Assembly: GCA_045657265.1 (NCBI GenBank)
Contig: JAZOSU010000027.1
Location: forward strand, 1 to 63,799
DNA: 63,799 nucleotides
Source of the DNA: RGIG9041 sp045657265
Lineage (GTDB): Bacteria > Bacillota > Clostridia > Oscillospirales > QAKW01
Direction: 5' to 3'
Notes under the pieces: generated by a model
Databases searched by the model: none
Told to the model about the DNA's origin: nothing
The model's input: only the letters and a program-made list of their open reading frames with translations
Shown here: one piece after another, positions 51,201-60,725 of the stretch
Numbering within the stretch: the first letter of the stretch is position 1
Layout: each line of letters starts with the position of its first letter
Program-made: the position numbers and the translations under genes

Positions 51201-54200
51201 ACAAACGTTGAAATTGTAAATCTTCCATACAACACAACACACTATGATACTGCTTTAGAAGATCGCATTAATTATGATGGTCTTGAGCTTAAAGTTACAT
51301 TATCTGACGGAAATGAAAGATATCTTTCATACTACGATTATTATGAAGAGTTCAATATAAACTACACTCTCAATACCGACAAAGAATCAGAAAACTACGG
51401 TACTGTTACCGTTACTGTAAACGATCAGGCATCTGCAAGCTTTAGTCTTAACATAATTGAAAATCCCGTTTCTAAAATAGAATACGTAGGAGGCAGTCTT
51501 GAGCTTATTGAAGATATGAACTGCCAGACAGAGATTGATTACAATGACGTTCCGTTTACATATTATCACAGTTATGACAGCGTACTGCATAACCAAGGTG
51601 ACGTATTTAAATTCACGTACAAAGACGGCAGAACAGAATATTATGCTTTGCACAACTATATAGGCAATGGTGAATATTCAATGTACACCCAGTGCGACCA
51701 ATATGCAAATCACTGGACAAAAGATTCGGAAAATTATCTGACTGTTATTTATGCAGGACTTGAAACAACTGTTCCCGTCAGACTTATAGAAAACCCATAT
51801 GCAAATTTTGAATATATCGGAGATCCGATTTACGCAGTTGAAAATACTCTTGGATATTATGAAACTGATTACGAGGGTAATAAATTTTTCTACTATGAAT
51901 ATGAAAGCTATGCTTTTAATGAATCATTGGGAGACGATTTTAAATTAACCTATAAAAACGGTGACACAGCATACGTTGATATGTGGTATAACTACAACGG
52001 CATATCAACATCAGTAGTGAGTAATCAGTATGAAAATCACTGGACAAAAGATTCTGATAACAACTTTATTTCTGTTACCTTTGCAGGTTTTGAAACAAAA
52101 ATTCCTGTTATAATAACAGAAAATCCATATAAAGAACTTGAATATGTAGGTCCTCCTATATCTGTATACGAAAACGCTAACGGATATTTTGAATTCGATG
52201 AATACGGCAATGAGTATTTCTGGTACTACTATGATGATTTGCTGTTTGGTATTGAATCCCCCTTTAAAGTAACTTTAAAAGACGGAAGCGAAAAATATAT
52301 AGATGCATACAATTTAGATGAGTGCTATAGCAATCAGAATGAAAATTACTGGACTGTAGGTTCTGATAATAACTTTATAACTGCAGTCTTTGCAGGACTT
52401 GAAACGAAAATTCCCGTTACAATAAAAGAAAAACCTACTGTTACAGAAATTGAAATTGATACTCTTCCCTACAGAACCAATTACTACGATGGCGATCTTG
52501 ATTACATTGAAATGCACGGTCTTTCAGTAAATATCTTACTTTCAGATGGAAGTACAGAGCATCTGAATTATTATGATTATTCAGACTGGCTTGATATGAC
52601 TTATTCTGTAAATTCAGATAAGACTTCAGCCGATTACGGCGTTGTTACAGTAGACGTTAACGGCGCATCCACAACCTTTAAGCTTGATGTAAAAGAAAAT
52701 CCTGTTGCATCCTTAGAGTATATGGGAGACGGTATTGAAATTATTGAAAATTCAAACTGCAACTTCGAACAAGACGAAAACGGAAACAAGTTCGCATACT
52801 ATCTTGCAGACAACGTTCTTTCATCACAAGGAGAAGTATTTAAAGTTACCTTCAAAAACGGAAACGTCAAATATTTATCTCTCTATGAATATATAGACCC
52901 ATACTATTATATCGACTATACAAGCGACCAGTATGAAAATCACTGGACAAAAGATTCAGAAAACTACTGCACCGTTTACTTCTATGATATTGAAATTTCT
53001 ATTCCTGTTAAAATAATTGAAAGTCCGTTTACAGACATCTCAATCAAAGCGCCTAAAACCGTTTACAAATACGGCGATATGAATTACGGTTATATGAATA
53101 ACGGCGAGTATACTATTAGCGGTATAAATATTACTGATTTAGAGATTACCGCCACTTTAAAAGACGGCAGTACAAAAACATTCTACGGAAAAGATTTTGA
53201 TGCTCAATGGGGCACACTTGGCGGATATCCTCTTAGCTATACTAGTTACATAGAAGAAGTTGAATTCGGTAAGTACGATGTAGAAATTAATTTTGCAGGA
53301 CTTGACGCATCTTTCCAGATAGAAGTTTGTCCCAACAATCTTGAATCGGTTGACATTTTATCTCTTCCATATGAGACAGTAGAGTACGGCTCTTTCGTAC
53401 CTGATTTTATCGGCGCAAAATTCAAAATTAACTATACAGACGGCACTTCTAAAACAGTGACCGTAACAAAAGATAATATAATCCTTTCAGGACGTAATAT
53501 TTACGTTACCGAAAACGGTTATATACTCTTAGAAATTGAATACGATAATTCCGTTATGTCTGATTACCGTTATTTTGTTAATTGTTATGAATCATCGTTT
53601 CATATGCTTGACCTTTTGGTAACTTACGATTCTGCTTCGTATACGTCTATTGAAGTTAAAAATCCCAACATTAATTTCACTAATATGGAGCTTGTTGCTA
53701 CAAAAGAAGACGGCACTGTTGAAACATACAAACTCACAAACGACGTGGAATCCGATGTAGGCGGTTTTGGCGGAGCGGGAGTAATTCCGAAATGGTTCTA
53801 TACTCTTACAGACAAGGGTATTCTTGAAACTATTTTTGTGGTTTATGTTGATGAAGTTGACAGAAATAAAATTATAGGCTATGGTGCAGACGCACTTGGT
53901 CTTTCATGGTACGTTGACGCAAAGGACAGAACTGAGCAATCTATAAACGTTAAAACTCTTCCTTCAAAAACAGAATACGTAATGGGTGAAGATTTTGACC
54001 CTGAAGGTCTTGAGGTTGAGCTTGTTTATTCAGACGGATTTACCGAAACATTAGAAGAGGGTTATACAATTTCAGAGTTTGATTCAACTCTCCCCGGCAC
54101 AAAAACAATAACAGTTACCTATAAAGATTTCAAAACAACCTTTGACGTAACCGTAACTGAGCCTGAAATCGAAGGCACCGACTGGTATTATGACAGTTCA

Positions 54201-56444
54201 ACTAAAACCCTTACCGTATACGGAAACGGCGCAATGCCTGATTATACATCAAGAGGTACTCCCTGGTTTGAATATGCAAAAGAAATCAAAAACGTTGTTG
54301 TAAAAGACGGTGTAACATCAGTAGGCAACTATGCTTTTGCATATCTTGATGTTTTATTTAACGTTTCTCTTGCAGAATCTGTTACAAGTATAGGAAATAT
54401 GGCATTCTACAAAGATGAAATGGTTTTAACAATTAACATCCCTAAAAACCTGAAACAACTTGGTACAAATGCTTTCTATAATTGTAAAAACTTAAGACAA
54501 ATTATACTTCCCGAAGGAATTACGTCTATTCCTGCATATTCATTCTACAACTGTGAATTGCTTGAAAATGTAAAGATACCAAGTACCGTTACAACTATTG
54601 GAAAATATGCGTTCTACGGTTGTAAAACATTTACTGAAGTAGAAATTCCAAGCGGTGTTGCTACAATACCAACATATGCATTCTGGGGTTGTACAAAAAT
54701 TCAGTCTCTTACAATTCCAAATACTGTTACGTCTATCGAAAAATACGCGTTCTATTTCTGCAACAAGCTTGAAACAGTTACATTTATGGGAACAAGAGAC
54801 GAATGGTTGGCAATAACAATAGATATTTATAACACACCTGTTTTAGATGCAGAAATACGTTTCCCTGTATCAGATAATATTTTCTGGTCATACAACGAAA
54901 CTGATTCAACCATTCATTTTTCAGGCGAGGGCGAGATGCCTGATTTCACACAAAGAAGCACTCCCTGGTATTCACTTACTGCTACCAAAGTCATTGTTGA
55001 TGAAGGTATTACATATCTTTCAAACTACGCTCTTGCTTATAACACAACAATTACTGACGTAACACTCCCTCAGTCCCTTACTAAAATAGGTACTTTTGCG
55101 GCATATAAATGTACATCACTTGTAAACATCAACATTCCCGACAATGTTACATCAATAGGAAGCAACGCTTTCCAGAACTGTACATCACTTGCAAGTATAC
55201 ACATTCCTGCAGGTATTACCAGAATCGAAAACTACACCTTTAAAGAATGTGAAAGTCTTGCAAACGTTCAGCTACATAACGCAATTACCTACATTGGTAA
55301 ACACGCATTCTACGGATGTAAAACATTTACAGAGGTTGTAATAACAAATGCTATTTCGGAAATTGACGAATATGCATTCTGGGGTTGTACAAAACTGGTA
55401 ACCATAACACTTCCCGGAAGTATCAAAAATGTAAAAAGATACGCATTTAACTTCTGTAACAAACTTGAAACAGTATACTTTAACGGTACTGTTAAAGATT
55501 GGGAAAAAGTAACTTTCGGTATTTACAATGACCCGATCAAAAACGCTGAAATAATCTATACAGGCGGACTTGAAATAAGCGCAACATCAATTACTCTCAA
55601 TGACGATATTTCAATCAACTTCAAAGCAAATGCTGAAATTTTTGAAAGGGAAGAATTTGAAACACTTTATCTTCTCATTGAACTGAACGGTAAAACACAC
55701 AAGATTTATGACTACACTGTAAAAGACGGTATGTATGTGTTTACATACGACAATGTGGGTCCTGACAAAATGACTGATAAAATGCTTGCAACCATCTACG
55801 CAAAAGATGCGGAAAAAGAATATGTCAGTGATACAATAACATATTCAATGAAAGATTATCTGCGCTCACTTCTCAAGACATACAGCAAAAACGAAAAACT
55901 CCGTACTCTTGTTGTAGATTTGCTCAACTATGGCGCACTTGCTCAACAGTATACAGGACACAATGTTTCAGACCTTGCAAACGCTTCATTGACTGAGACT
56001 CAGAAATCATGGGCAACTCAGGGCGATGTTTCATATACTTCATCACTTGATAAAGCTTATGAAACTGCCCAAAATGCATACGTAAACTGGACAGGAGTAG
56101 GTCTTAACCTTAACAAGACTACTTCAATGAAACTCAAATTCAGAGCAGAGTCCGTTGAAGGTCTTACAGTTCTTGCAACTTGCGGTGACCAAAGCTGGAC
56201 ACTTACAAAAAGCGATATTTCAAAAGTAGGTTATGACTACATAATTTACTTTAGTGAGCTTGACGCATCTCAAATCAGAGATAACGTTTATTTCACATTC
56301 TATAAAGACGGTGAAAAAGTAAGTGACACGCTCTGCTACAGCGTTGAATCATATGTTGCAATAATGGAAAACAACGAAACCTTAATGCCACTTCTCAAAT
56401 CAATGCTTAAATACGGCGATTCAGCCAAAGCATACATACAGTAA
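48297..56444 (+). CDS. Giant BspA-type leucine-rich-repeat and Ig-like surface protein
   Basis: 2715 residues. After a signal peptide (about 1-28) come four LRR_5/BspA blocks, at about 40-237, 321-692, 1961-2190 and 2191-2423. Each opens with a W(F/Y)xxxTGTLTI...TPW motif and closes with a cap like YFNGTVKDWEKVTF. Between the blocks lie bacterial Ig-like (Big_3) domains (YNIGDTFDPTGAELTIEYND; EYVMGEDFDPEGLEVELVYS). A long array (about 695-1580) holds five repeats around NQYENHWTKDSENN followed by AGFETKIPV. The C-terminal domain (about 2424-2715, LEISATSITLNDDISINFKA) is a secreted-protein ending seen in Clostridia. No LPxTG or SLH anchor. Likely adhesin or host/matrix-binding protein. Confidence 0.92.
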   Translation: MKNKKIIALILSVLMIFQLISPYAALAFEMPDWEFIEGNSSLVINSDDAMDFTDQYGMPWYSIKNSIKQVIINDGVSKIAPFSFFLCKNLEDVVIPDSVTYIDEYAFSDCYKLSEIYIPESVSFIGTTAFYGCPITNIVLPPNISSIENNLFNNCRNLTSINIPVGVTIIDFAAFLNCESLTEITIPNSVCEIGKNAFLDCDSLTDVYFTGSQSEWEMIAFAQGNDALLNANIHFGQASVSDFYFSKYPDKMEYNIGDTFDPTGAELTIEYNDGTCQIISSEEIWFDNISSDFIFEEEGLFSVFTTCEGLMASFDVTVYSSRPWRFDEATGTLTISENIDDYSEAYYTPWFEYSEFVTSIVIDEGVTYIGSNAFGYFVNLTEVNLASTVESIGDHAFFNATSLQTVHLPKNLSFLHDTAFEFASSLNCFTVDKENEYFSAENGVLFNKDQTMLITYPVAKEDDTYLMPNSVTTIRQYSFKNNNYLKTIILSESLENLENYSFYDCVNLKKVSINSNITQLSSSIFYGCYNLENISVGDVNERYTSDNGIVFNKNSNELIIYPAGKKDTSYTVPSYITYIEDNAFSENKNLIEINIPNEVTYIGWYAFNNCTNLKNITLPINLKDISGSMLRNCSSLETVTIPAVSSIGYAAFNGATSLETIYFIGTQEDWDNIDIGDANEPLYNAEIVFTPKTIESISIYQFPDQIEYTVGDYISLEGLKISVNYEDGMTKILDYSEVTTDAPEYADQDGAITVTVTYKDFTDSFDLVVIPSRYLNNIYVSTYPDKIYYYDTEINDISLEGMWITAEYSDSYREEIYYADGSVGYDIDLDPDSETFGLVTVYYEGFEAQIYLTIHKTPFENFEYVGGPLTVYENINGEISTDENGNEYFAYYYDDILSTVEKPFKVTYKNGDQVFVDAYESLGEFYITTYSNQYENHWTKDSENNIITVFLAGYEVQIPVTVLDKPTVTNVEIVNLPYNTTHYDTALEDRINYDGLELKVTLSDGNERYLSYYDYYEEFNINYTLNTDKESENYGTVTVTVNDQASASFSLNIIENPVSKIEYVGGSLELIEDMNCQTEIDYNDVPFTYYHSYDSVLHNQGDVFKFTYKDGRTEYYALHNYIGNGEYSMYTQCDQYANHWTKDSENYLTVIYAGLETTVPVRLIENPYANFEYIGDPIYAVENTLGYYETDYEGNKFFYYEYESYAFNESLGDDFKLTYKNGDTAYVDMWYNYNGISTSVVSNQYENHWTKDSDNNFISVTFAGFETKIPVIITENPYKELEYVGPPISVYENANGYFEFDEYGNEYFWYYYDDLLFGIESPFKVTLKDGSEKYIDAYNLDECYSNQNENYWTVGSDNNFITAVFAGLETKIPVTIKEKPTVTEIEIDTLPYRTNYYDGDLDYIEMHGLSVNILLSDGSTEHLNYYDYSDWLDMTYSVNSDKTSADYGVVTVDVNGASTTFKLDVKENPVASLEYMGDGIEIIENSNCNFEQDENGNKFAYYLADNVLSSQGEVFKVTFKNGNVKYLSLYEYIDPYYYIDYTSDQYENHWTKDSENYCTVYFYDIEISIPVKIIESPFTDISIKAPKTVYKYGDMNYGYMNNGEYTISGINITDLEITATLKDGSTKTFYGKDFDAQWGTLGGYPLSYTSYIEEVEFGKYDVEINFAGLDASFQIEVCPNNLESVDILSLPYETVEYGSFVPDFIGAKFKINYTDGTSKTVTVTKDNIILSGRNIYVTENGYILLEIEYDNSVMSDYRYFVNCYESSFHMLDLLVTYDSASYTSIEVKNPNINFTNMELVATKEDGTVETYKLTNDVESDVGGFGGAGVIPKWFYTLTDKGILETIFVVYVDEVDRNKIIGYGADALGLSWYVDAKDRTEQSINVKTLPSKTEYVMGEDFDPEGLEVELVYSDGFTETLEEGYTISEFDSTLPGTKTITVTYKDFKTTFDVTVTEPEIEGTDWYYDSSTKTLTVYGNGAMPDYTSRGTPWFEYAKEIKNVVVKDGVTSVGNYAFAYLDVLFNVSLAESVTSIGNMAFYKDEMVLTINIPKNLKQLGTNAFYNCKNLRQIILPEGITSIPAYSFYNCELLENVKIPSTVTTIGKYAFYGCKTFTEVEIPSGVATIPTYAFWGCTKIQSLTIPNTVTSIEKYAFYFCNKLETVTFMGTRDEWLAITIDIYNTPVLDAEIRFPVSDNIFWSYNETDSTIHFSGEGEMPDFTQRSTPWYSLTATKVIVDEGITYLSNYALAYNTTITDVTLPQSLTKIGTFAAYKCTSLVNINIPDNVTSIGSNAFQNCTSLASIHIPAGITRIENYTFKECESLANVQLHNAITYIGKHAFYGCKTFTEVVITNAISEIDEYAFWGCTKLVTITLPGSIKNVKRYAFNFCNKLETVYFNGTVKDWEKVTFGIYNDPIKNAEIIYTGGLEISATSITLNDDISINFKANAEIFEREEFETLYLLIELNGKTHKIYDYTVKDGMYVFTYDNVGPDKMTDKMLATIYAKDAEKEYVSDTITYSMKDYLRSLLKTYSKNEKLRTLVVDLLNYGALAQQYTGHNVSDLANASLTETQKSWATQGDVSYTSSLDKAYETAQNAYVNWTGVGLNLNKTTSMKLKFRAESVEGLTVLATCGDQSWTLTKSDISKVGYDYIIYFSELDASQIRDNVYFTFYKDGEKVSDTLCYSVESYVAIMENNETLMPLLKSMLKYGDSAKAYIQ

Positions 56445-56448
56445 AACT

Positions 56449-56493
56449 AAAAGAGGATGTAAAAAACTCACGTTTTTTACATCCTCTTTTTAT
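56449..56493. terminator. Bidirectional terminator
   Basis: AAAAGAGGATGTAAAAAA and its complement form an 18-bp stem with a 6-nt loop and T tail. It serves the giant gene (+) and the convergent GTPase gene (-), whose stop lies within it. Confidence 0.9.
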
Positions 56494-58996
56494 TTATCTT
56501 ATCTATAGTTTTCGATATTTCAAGATATACTTCATCAACGTCTTTCTCAAAATCCGATGCGCCTATTCTCAAAACCCCCGCTCTTATAGCAGAAAGTCTT
56601 ATAAGCTCATCAGATGTAACAACATTAACGTTATAATTTTTTCCGATATCACAAACTAATTTTTCAATATACGCATCGGCAGTTTCGTTTTCTTTGGTAA
56701 AAACTACAAGCACTCCGTTTTTCTCGTACTTTTCACCTTTTCCGCTGTCAACTTTATATGCATCAAAAACCACTACAGTTTCAGTTTTTGTAAAAGACGA
56801 ATAATTCACAAGAATATCAACAAGCTTATCCCTTGCACAGTCAATATCGTGTTTTGCAATTTCTTTAAGATCATCCCATGCAAAAACAACGTTATAACCA
56901 TCTACAACAAGCAATTTTTTGCTTTGTTTTTCTGCCCATACCTGTTCATGCGTTTTTGTTTTTACTTTTGCAATTCCGTATTCTCTTCTCCTGATAGGAC
57001 CAAACTCACGCAGCATAATAGCTTCAAGTTCTTTATCGTCAATATTTATATTCCGTCTTGTAATTTTGACGGGAGCATCCACTATTTCTTTTTTTATGCA
57101 GCTTTCAATGTGCATATATTCTTCAACCTGATCCCATCTTACGTTAAATCCCGCTCCGTGAGCACAAAATACCGAATCAGGTGTATTATCTTTGTCAGAC
57201 AATGGATTATAGTTGTACTTTTCTATGATTTCATCGGTATTATGACAAATATCATATCCTGCAACGCTAACGGAAAGTCTGCCTTTTCCGCCCGTATATG
57301 ATGCAACTTCAAGGGCGTAATCTTCAAAATTTGCCACAGGCACTCTTCCGCAAAGAAGATATGCCCCTCCGATATCAACAGGATTTTCAAACTCACCGCT
57401 TTTCATCCTTATATCGTTAATTGCTCTTCCAATATGTTCTGTAGGAATTTCCAGTCTGAAAGAATAATACGGCTCTAAAAGAACCGATTTTGCTTTCATA
57501 AGACCTTGCCTTACCGCTCTGTAGGTTGCCTGTCTGAAATCTCCGCCTTCAGTATGTTTCTGATGCGCTCTGCCTGCCGCAAGAGTAATTTTCATATCAG
57601 TTATAGGACTTCCGGTAAGCACCCCAACGTGTTCTTTTTCAGAAAGATGCATAAGCACAAGTCTTTGCCAGTTACGTTCAAGAAGATCGGTACTGATATT
57701 AGTATCAAAAATCAGTCCCTGTCCCCTGTCTGCCTTTTCAAGTATAAGATGTACTTCCGCATAATGCCGAAGCGGCTCGTAGTGACCTACGCCTTCTACT
57801 TTGTCTTCAATAGTTTCTTTATAAAGTACGTTCCCCTGACCTATCTCGATATCAATATCAAATCTGTCAGACACTATACTTTTCAGAATTTCCGTTTGTA
57901 CTCTGCCCATTAAACTGACGTGTATTTCCTGAAGATATGGATTCCAAGTAAACTTAAGCTGAGAATCCTCTTCCTGTAATACTTTAAGTTTGGACAAAAC
58001 TGACTGTGCATCTGTATTTTCAGGCAATATAACCTTGTAATTCATTACTGCTTCAATCCAAGGTGCCATCGTCTGTTTGCAAATGCCCAGACCCTGACCG
58101 CCGAGCGTATCATCAAGACCTGTAACTGCGCAAATCTGACCTGCCTCTGCCTTTTCAACTGATACATATTTACCGCCTGAGTAAATACGTATCCCACTGA
58201 CTTTGTTTTCCCCTATTTTATCTCTTACGCATAGACTTCCACCCTCTATTTTCATATGAGTAAGTCTCTCGCCTTTTAAATCGCGGCTTATTTTATAAAC
58301 TCTTGCGCCAAAAGATTCAGGATAATTTTCTTTTGAAACAATATCTGAAAGAGCATTTAAAAACTCATCAATCCCCTCAAGTTTAAGTCCTGAACCAAAA
58401 AAGCAGGGAAAAGCAAGTCTTGATTTGATAATATCTTGTATATCCTCTTTTTCAAGTTTTCCGTTTTCAAGATATTTTTCTAAAAGCTCTTCTTTGCAAA
58501 CGCTGAAATTCTCGTGAGCATCCTTATCATAATAATCAATACAGTTATCCGAAAGTTCGCTTTTAAGCTCAGAGATAACCTCATCTTTGGTTTTTCTCGC
58601 AAAATCCATTTTCGTGACAAAAATAACTGTTGGCACGTTATACAAATGAAGAAGCTTCCACAAAGTCCGTGTATATGACTGAACTCCGTCAGTACCGCTG
58701 ATGACCATAATTGCATAGTCCATAACAGACAGCATTCGCTCGGTTTCTGCCGAAAAATCCACGTGACCCGGTGTGTCAAGTAGCGAAAAATCAGCGCCGT
58801 TCCAACTAAACGCCGCCTCACTTGCAAATATTGTTATTCCACGGGATTTTTCAAGATAATGAGTATCCATAACAGTATTTTTACTGTCAACTCTTCCAAG
58901 AGAACGTATTTGCCCTGCTTTGTATAAAACAGCTTCTGCAAGAGTTGTCTTTCCCGCATCAACGTGTGCTAAAATTCCAAGTACTGTATTATTCAT
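56477..58996 (-). CDS. Tet(M)/EF-G-like translational GTPase fused to a Rae1 (YacP) NYN ribonuclease
   Basis: 839 residues; ribosomal protection proteins have about 640. Residues 1-660 form an EF-G-like factor: G1 AHVDAGKT (10-17), G2 RGIT (52-55), G3 DTPGH (74-78), G4 TKMD (128-131), then domains II-V (YKETIEDKVEGVGHYEPLRH; GGDFRQATYRAVRQGL; LLEPYYSFRLEIPTEHIGRA). The Tet(M) loop YSPVS that displaces tetracycline is absent; the equivalent stretch reads GRAHQKHTEGGDFR, so resistance is doubtful. After a linker (RREYGIAKVKTKTHEQVW), residues 693-839 match Rae1/YacP: LLVVDGYNVVFAW (Asp699), VVVFDAY (Asp745), FTKENETAD (Asp774), VVTSDE (Asp796). Rae1 cleaves mRNA in the ribosomal A site. No clear ribosome site precedes the ATG. 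Confidence 0.9.
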   Translation of the reverse strand: MNNTVLGILAHVDAGKTTLAEAVLYKAGQIRSLGRVDSKNTVMDTHYLEKSRGITIFASEAAFSWNGADFSLLDTPGHVDFSAETERMLSVMDYAIMVISGTDGVQSYTRTLWKLLHLYNVPTVIFVTKMDFARKTKDEVISELKSELSDNCIDYYDKDAHENFSVCKEELLEKYLENGKLEKEDIQDIIKSRLAFPCFFGSGLKLEGIDEFLNALSDIVSKENYPESFGARVYKISRDLKGERLTHMKIEGGSLCVRDKIGENKVSGIRIYSGGKYVSVEKAEAGQICAVTGLDDTLGGQGLGICKQTMAPWIEAVMNYKVILPENTDAQSVLSKLKVLQEEDSQLKFTWNPYLQEIHVSLMGRVQTEILKSIVSDRFDIDIEIGQGNVLYKETIEDKVEGVGHYEPLRHYAEVHLILEKADRGQGLIFDTNISTDLLERNWQRLVLMHLSEKEHVGVLTGSPITDMKITLAAGRAHQKHTEGGDFRQATYRAVRQGLMKAKSVLLEPYYSFRLEIPTEHIGRAINDIRMKSGEFENPVDIGGAYLLCGRVPVANFEDYALEVASYTGGKGRLSVSVAGYDICHNTDEIIEKYNYNPLSDKDNTPDSVFCAHGAGFNVRWDQVEEYMHIESCIKKEIVDAPVKITRRNINIDDKELEAIMLREFGPIRRREYGIAKVKTKTHEQVWAEKQSKKLLVVDGYNVVFAWDDLKEIAKHDIDCARDKLVDILVNYSSFTKTETVVVFDAYKVDSGKGEKYEKNGVLVVFTKENETADAYIEKLVCDIGKNYNVNVVTSDELIRLSAIRAGVLRIGASDFEKDVDEVYLEISKTIDKINKKRM

Positions 58997-59002
58997 AGTT
59001 AC

Positions 59003-59031
59003 ATTTTAATATAGTTATAATGAAAAGGCAA
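59003..59031 (-). promoter_or_regulatory. Possible promoter giving a near-leaderless GTPase-RNase mRNA
   Basis: Minus strand TTGCCT (59026-59031), 17-bp spacer, TAAAAT (59003-59008), only 6 bp before the ATG at 58996. Transcription would start at or next to the start codon, which agrees with the missing ribosome site. Confidence 0.4.
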
Positions 59032-59128
59032 GTGCATTTTGGTCTGCTCCAAATTGTGCAGACGGTACAAAAAGTACCTTATGGTAGTATATTCATATTC
59101 TTTTATCTTTTGATAATTTCGTGGCATA

Positions 59129-59176
59129 AAAATCCCCTATGGTAGTTTCTTTTGTTCTAACATAGGGGTTGTTTTT
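59129..59176 (-). terminator. Terminator of guaB
   Basis: CCCCTATG (59134-59141) pairs with CATAGGGG (59161-59168) across a 19-nt loop, with T runs on both strands. The interval 58997-59225 also has the small hairpins GTCTGC/GCAGAC and GGTAC-aaaaa-GTACC, and no gene. Confidence 0.65.
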
Positions 59177-59225
59177 TCTATTGTACGTTTTTAATGGATT
59201 TGTTCAATCCTTTTGTCTTGCATTT

Positions 59226-60725
59226 TTATTTATTAGAAGAATCTTTTACAAGTACGTCATGGGCGCCACCTTCAACTATTGATACAGAACTTACGAGAGT
59301 AAGTTTTGCTTTTTGCTGAAGTTCGGGAATTGACAGAGCGCCGCAGTTACACATTGTTGATTTGATTTTTGCAAGTGTTACTGCAAGGTTATCGTGAAGC
59401 GGACCTGCATAAGGAACATAACAGTCAACACCTTCAACGAATGAAAGTTTTTTATCACCGCCAAGGTCATAACGCTGCCAGTTACGAGCTCTTGCAGAGC
59501 CTTCGCCCCAATACTCTTTCATATAGCTACCGTTAACAAGAATTTTGTTTGTAGGTGATTCATCAAAACGTGAGAAGTATCTACCGAGCATACAGAAATC
59601 GCAGCCCATTGCAAGTGCAAGTGTAATATGATAGTCGTGAACAATACCGCCGTCTGAACAAATCGGTACATATACGCCTGTCTGTTCAAAATATTCATCT
59701 CTTGCTTTTGCAACGTCAATAACTGCAGTAGCCTGTCCTCTGCCTATACCCTTTGTTTCACGGGTAATACAGATAGAACCGCCGCCTATACCGATTTTAA
59801 TAAAGTCAGCGCCTGCATCTGCAAGGAATCTGAATCCTTCTCCGTCAACAACGTTACCTGCGCCTACTTTTACTGTATCTCCGTAACGCTCACGAATCCA
59901 GGCTATTGTTCTTGCCTGCCATTCTGAATAACCTTCAGATGAGTCGATACATAGAACGTCTGCGCCTGCTTCAACAAGAGCAGGAACTCTTTCTGCATAG
60001 TCTCTTGTATTAATACCTGCGCCTACAATATATCTTTTCTGTGAATCAAGAAGCTCGTTTGGATTTGATTTATGCTGGTCGTAATCTTTTCTGAATACAA
60101 ATGCATAAAGCGAACCGTCTTTCTCTATAAGCGGAAGAGAATTAAGTTTGTTATCCCAAATGATATCATTAGCCTCTTTAAGAGTAGTTCCTACAGGAGC
60201 TGTTATTAATTTATCAATAGGAGTCATAAAAGTCTCGATTTTTTCACTTATGTCCATTCTGCTGACTCTGTAATCACGTCCTGTAACAATACCTAAAAGT
60301 TTACCGTGAGCAGTTCCGTCGTCAGTAATAGCTACAGTTGAAAATCCGTTTTGTTCTTTAAGCTGGAGAACGTCTGCAAGTGTCTGGTCAGGACGAAGAT
60401 TTGAAGCCGATGTTACAAATCCTGCTTTATATCCTTTAACCTTACGTATCATATCCGCCTGCTGCTGAACAGTCTGCGAACCATATATAAAAGAAACACC
60501 GCCTTCTTTTGCAAGAGCAATAGCCATAGTATCATTAGATACAGATTGCATAATTGCAGAAATCAAAGGTGTATTAAGCGAAAGTGCAGGTATCTCACCC
60601 TTTTTAAATTTTACAAGAGGAGTTCTGAGTGAAACATTTGCAGGAATACATTCTGCACTGCTGTAACCCGGTACCAACAAATATTCGCTGAAAGTGTGTG
60701 ATGGTTGGTCATAATAGAAAGCCAT
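59226..60725 (-). CDS. guaB: IMP dehydrogenase
   Basis: 499 residues. Oxidises IMP to XMP with NAD, the controlling step of GMP synthesis. N-terminal barrel strand (PLVKFKKGEIPALSLNTPLI, ISAIMQSVSNDTMAIALAKE), a CBS pair (about 100-215; VTGRDYRVSR, TLKEANDIIWDNKLNSLPLI), then the catalytic barrel with the active-site Cys in GIGGGSICITRETKGIGRGQ (about residue 319) and GCDFCMLGRYFSRFDESP. The loop reads GGGSICI where GPGSICT is usual. ATG 60725 has a GGGAG site; an in-frame extension upstream lacks one. Confidence 0.93.
   Translation of the reverse strand: MAFYYDQPSHTFSEYLLVPGYSSAECIPANVSLRTPLVKFKKGEIPALSLNTPLISAIMQSVSNDTMAIALAKEGGVSFIYGSQTVQQQADMIRKVKGYKAGFVTSASNLRPDQTLADVLQLKEQNGFSTVAITDDGTAHGKLLGIVTGRDYRVSRMDISEKIETFMTPIDKLITAPVGTTLKEANDIIWDNKLNSLPLIEKDGSLYAFVFRKDYDQHKSNPNELLDSQKRYIVGAGINTRDYAERVPALVEAGADVLCIDSSEGYSEWQARTIAWIRERYGDTVKVGAGNVVDGEGFRFLADAGADFIKIGIGGGSICITRETKGIGRGQATAVIDVAKARDEYFEQTGVYVPICSDGGIVHDYHITLALAMGCDFCMLGRYFSRFDESPTNKILVNGSYMKEYWGEGSARARNWQRYDLGGDKKLSFVEGVDCYVPYAGPLHDNLAVTLAKIKSTMCNCGALSIPELQQKAKLTLVSSVSIVEGGAHDVLVKDSSNK

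Noticed and set aside
56477..58996. Tetracycline resistance determinant
   Set aside because: The Tet(M)-type YSPVS loop is missing and a nuclease domain is fused; overall similarity to ribosomal protection proteins is not enough for a resistance call.
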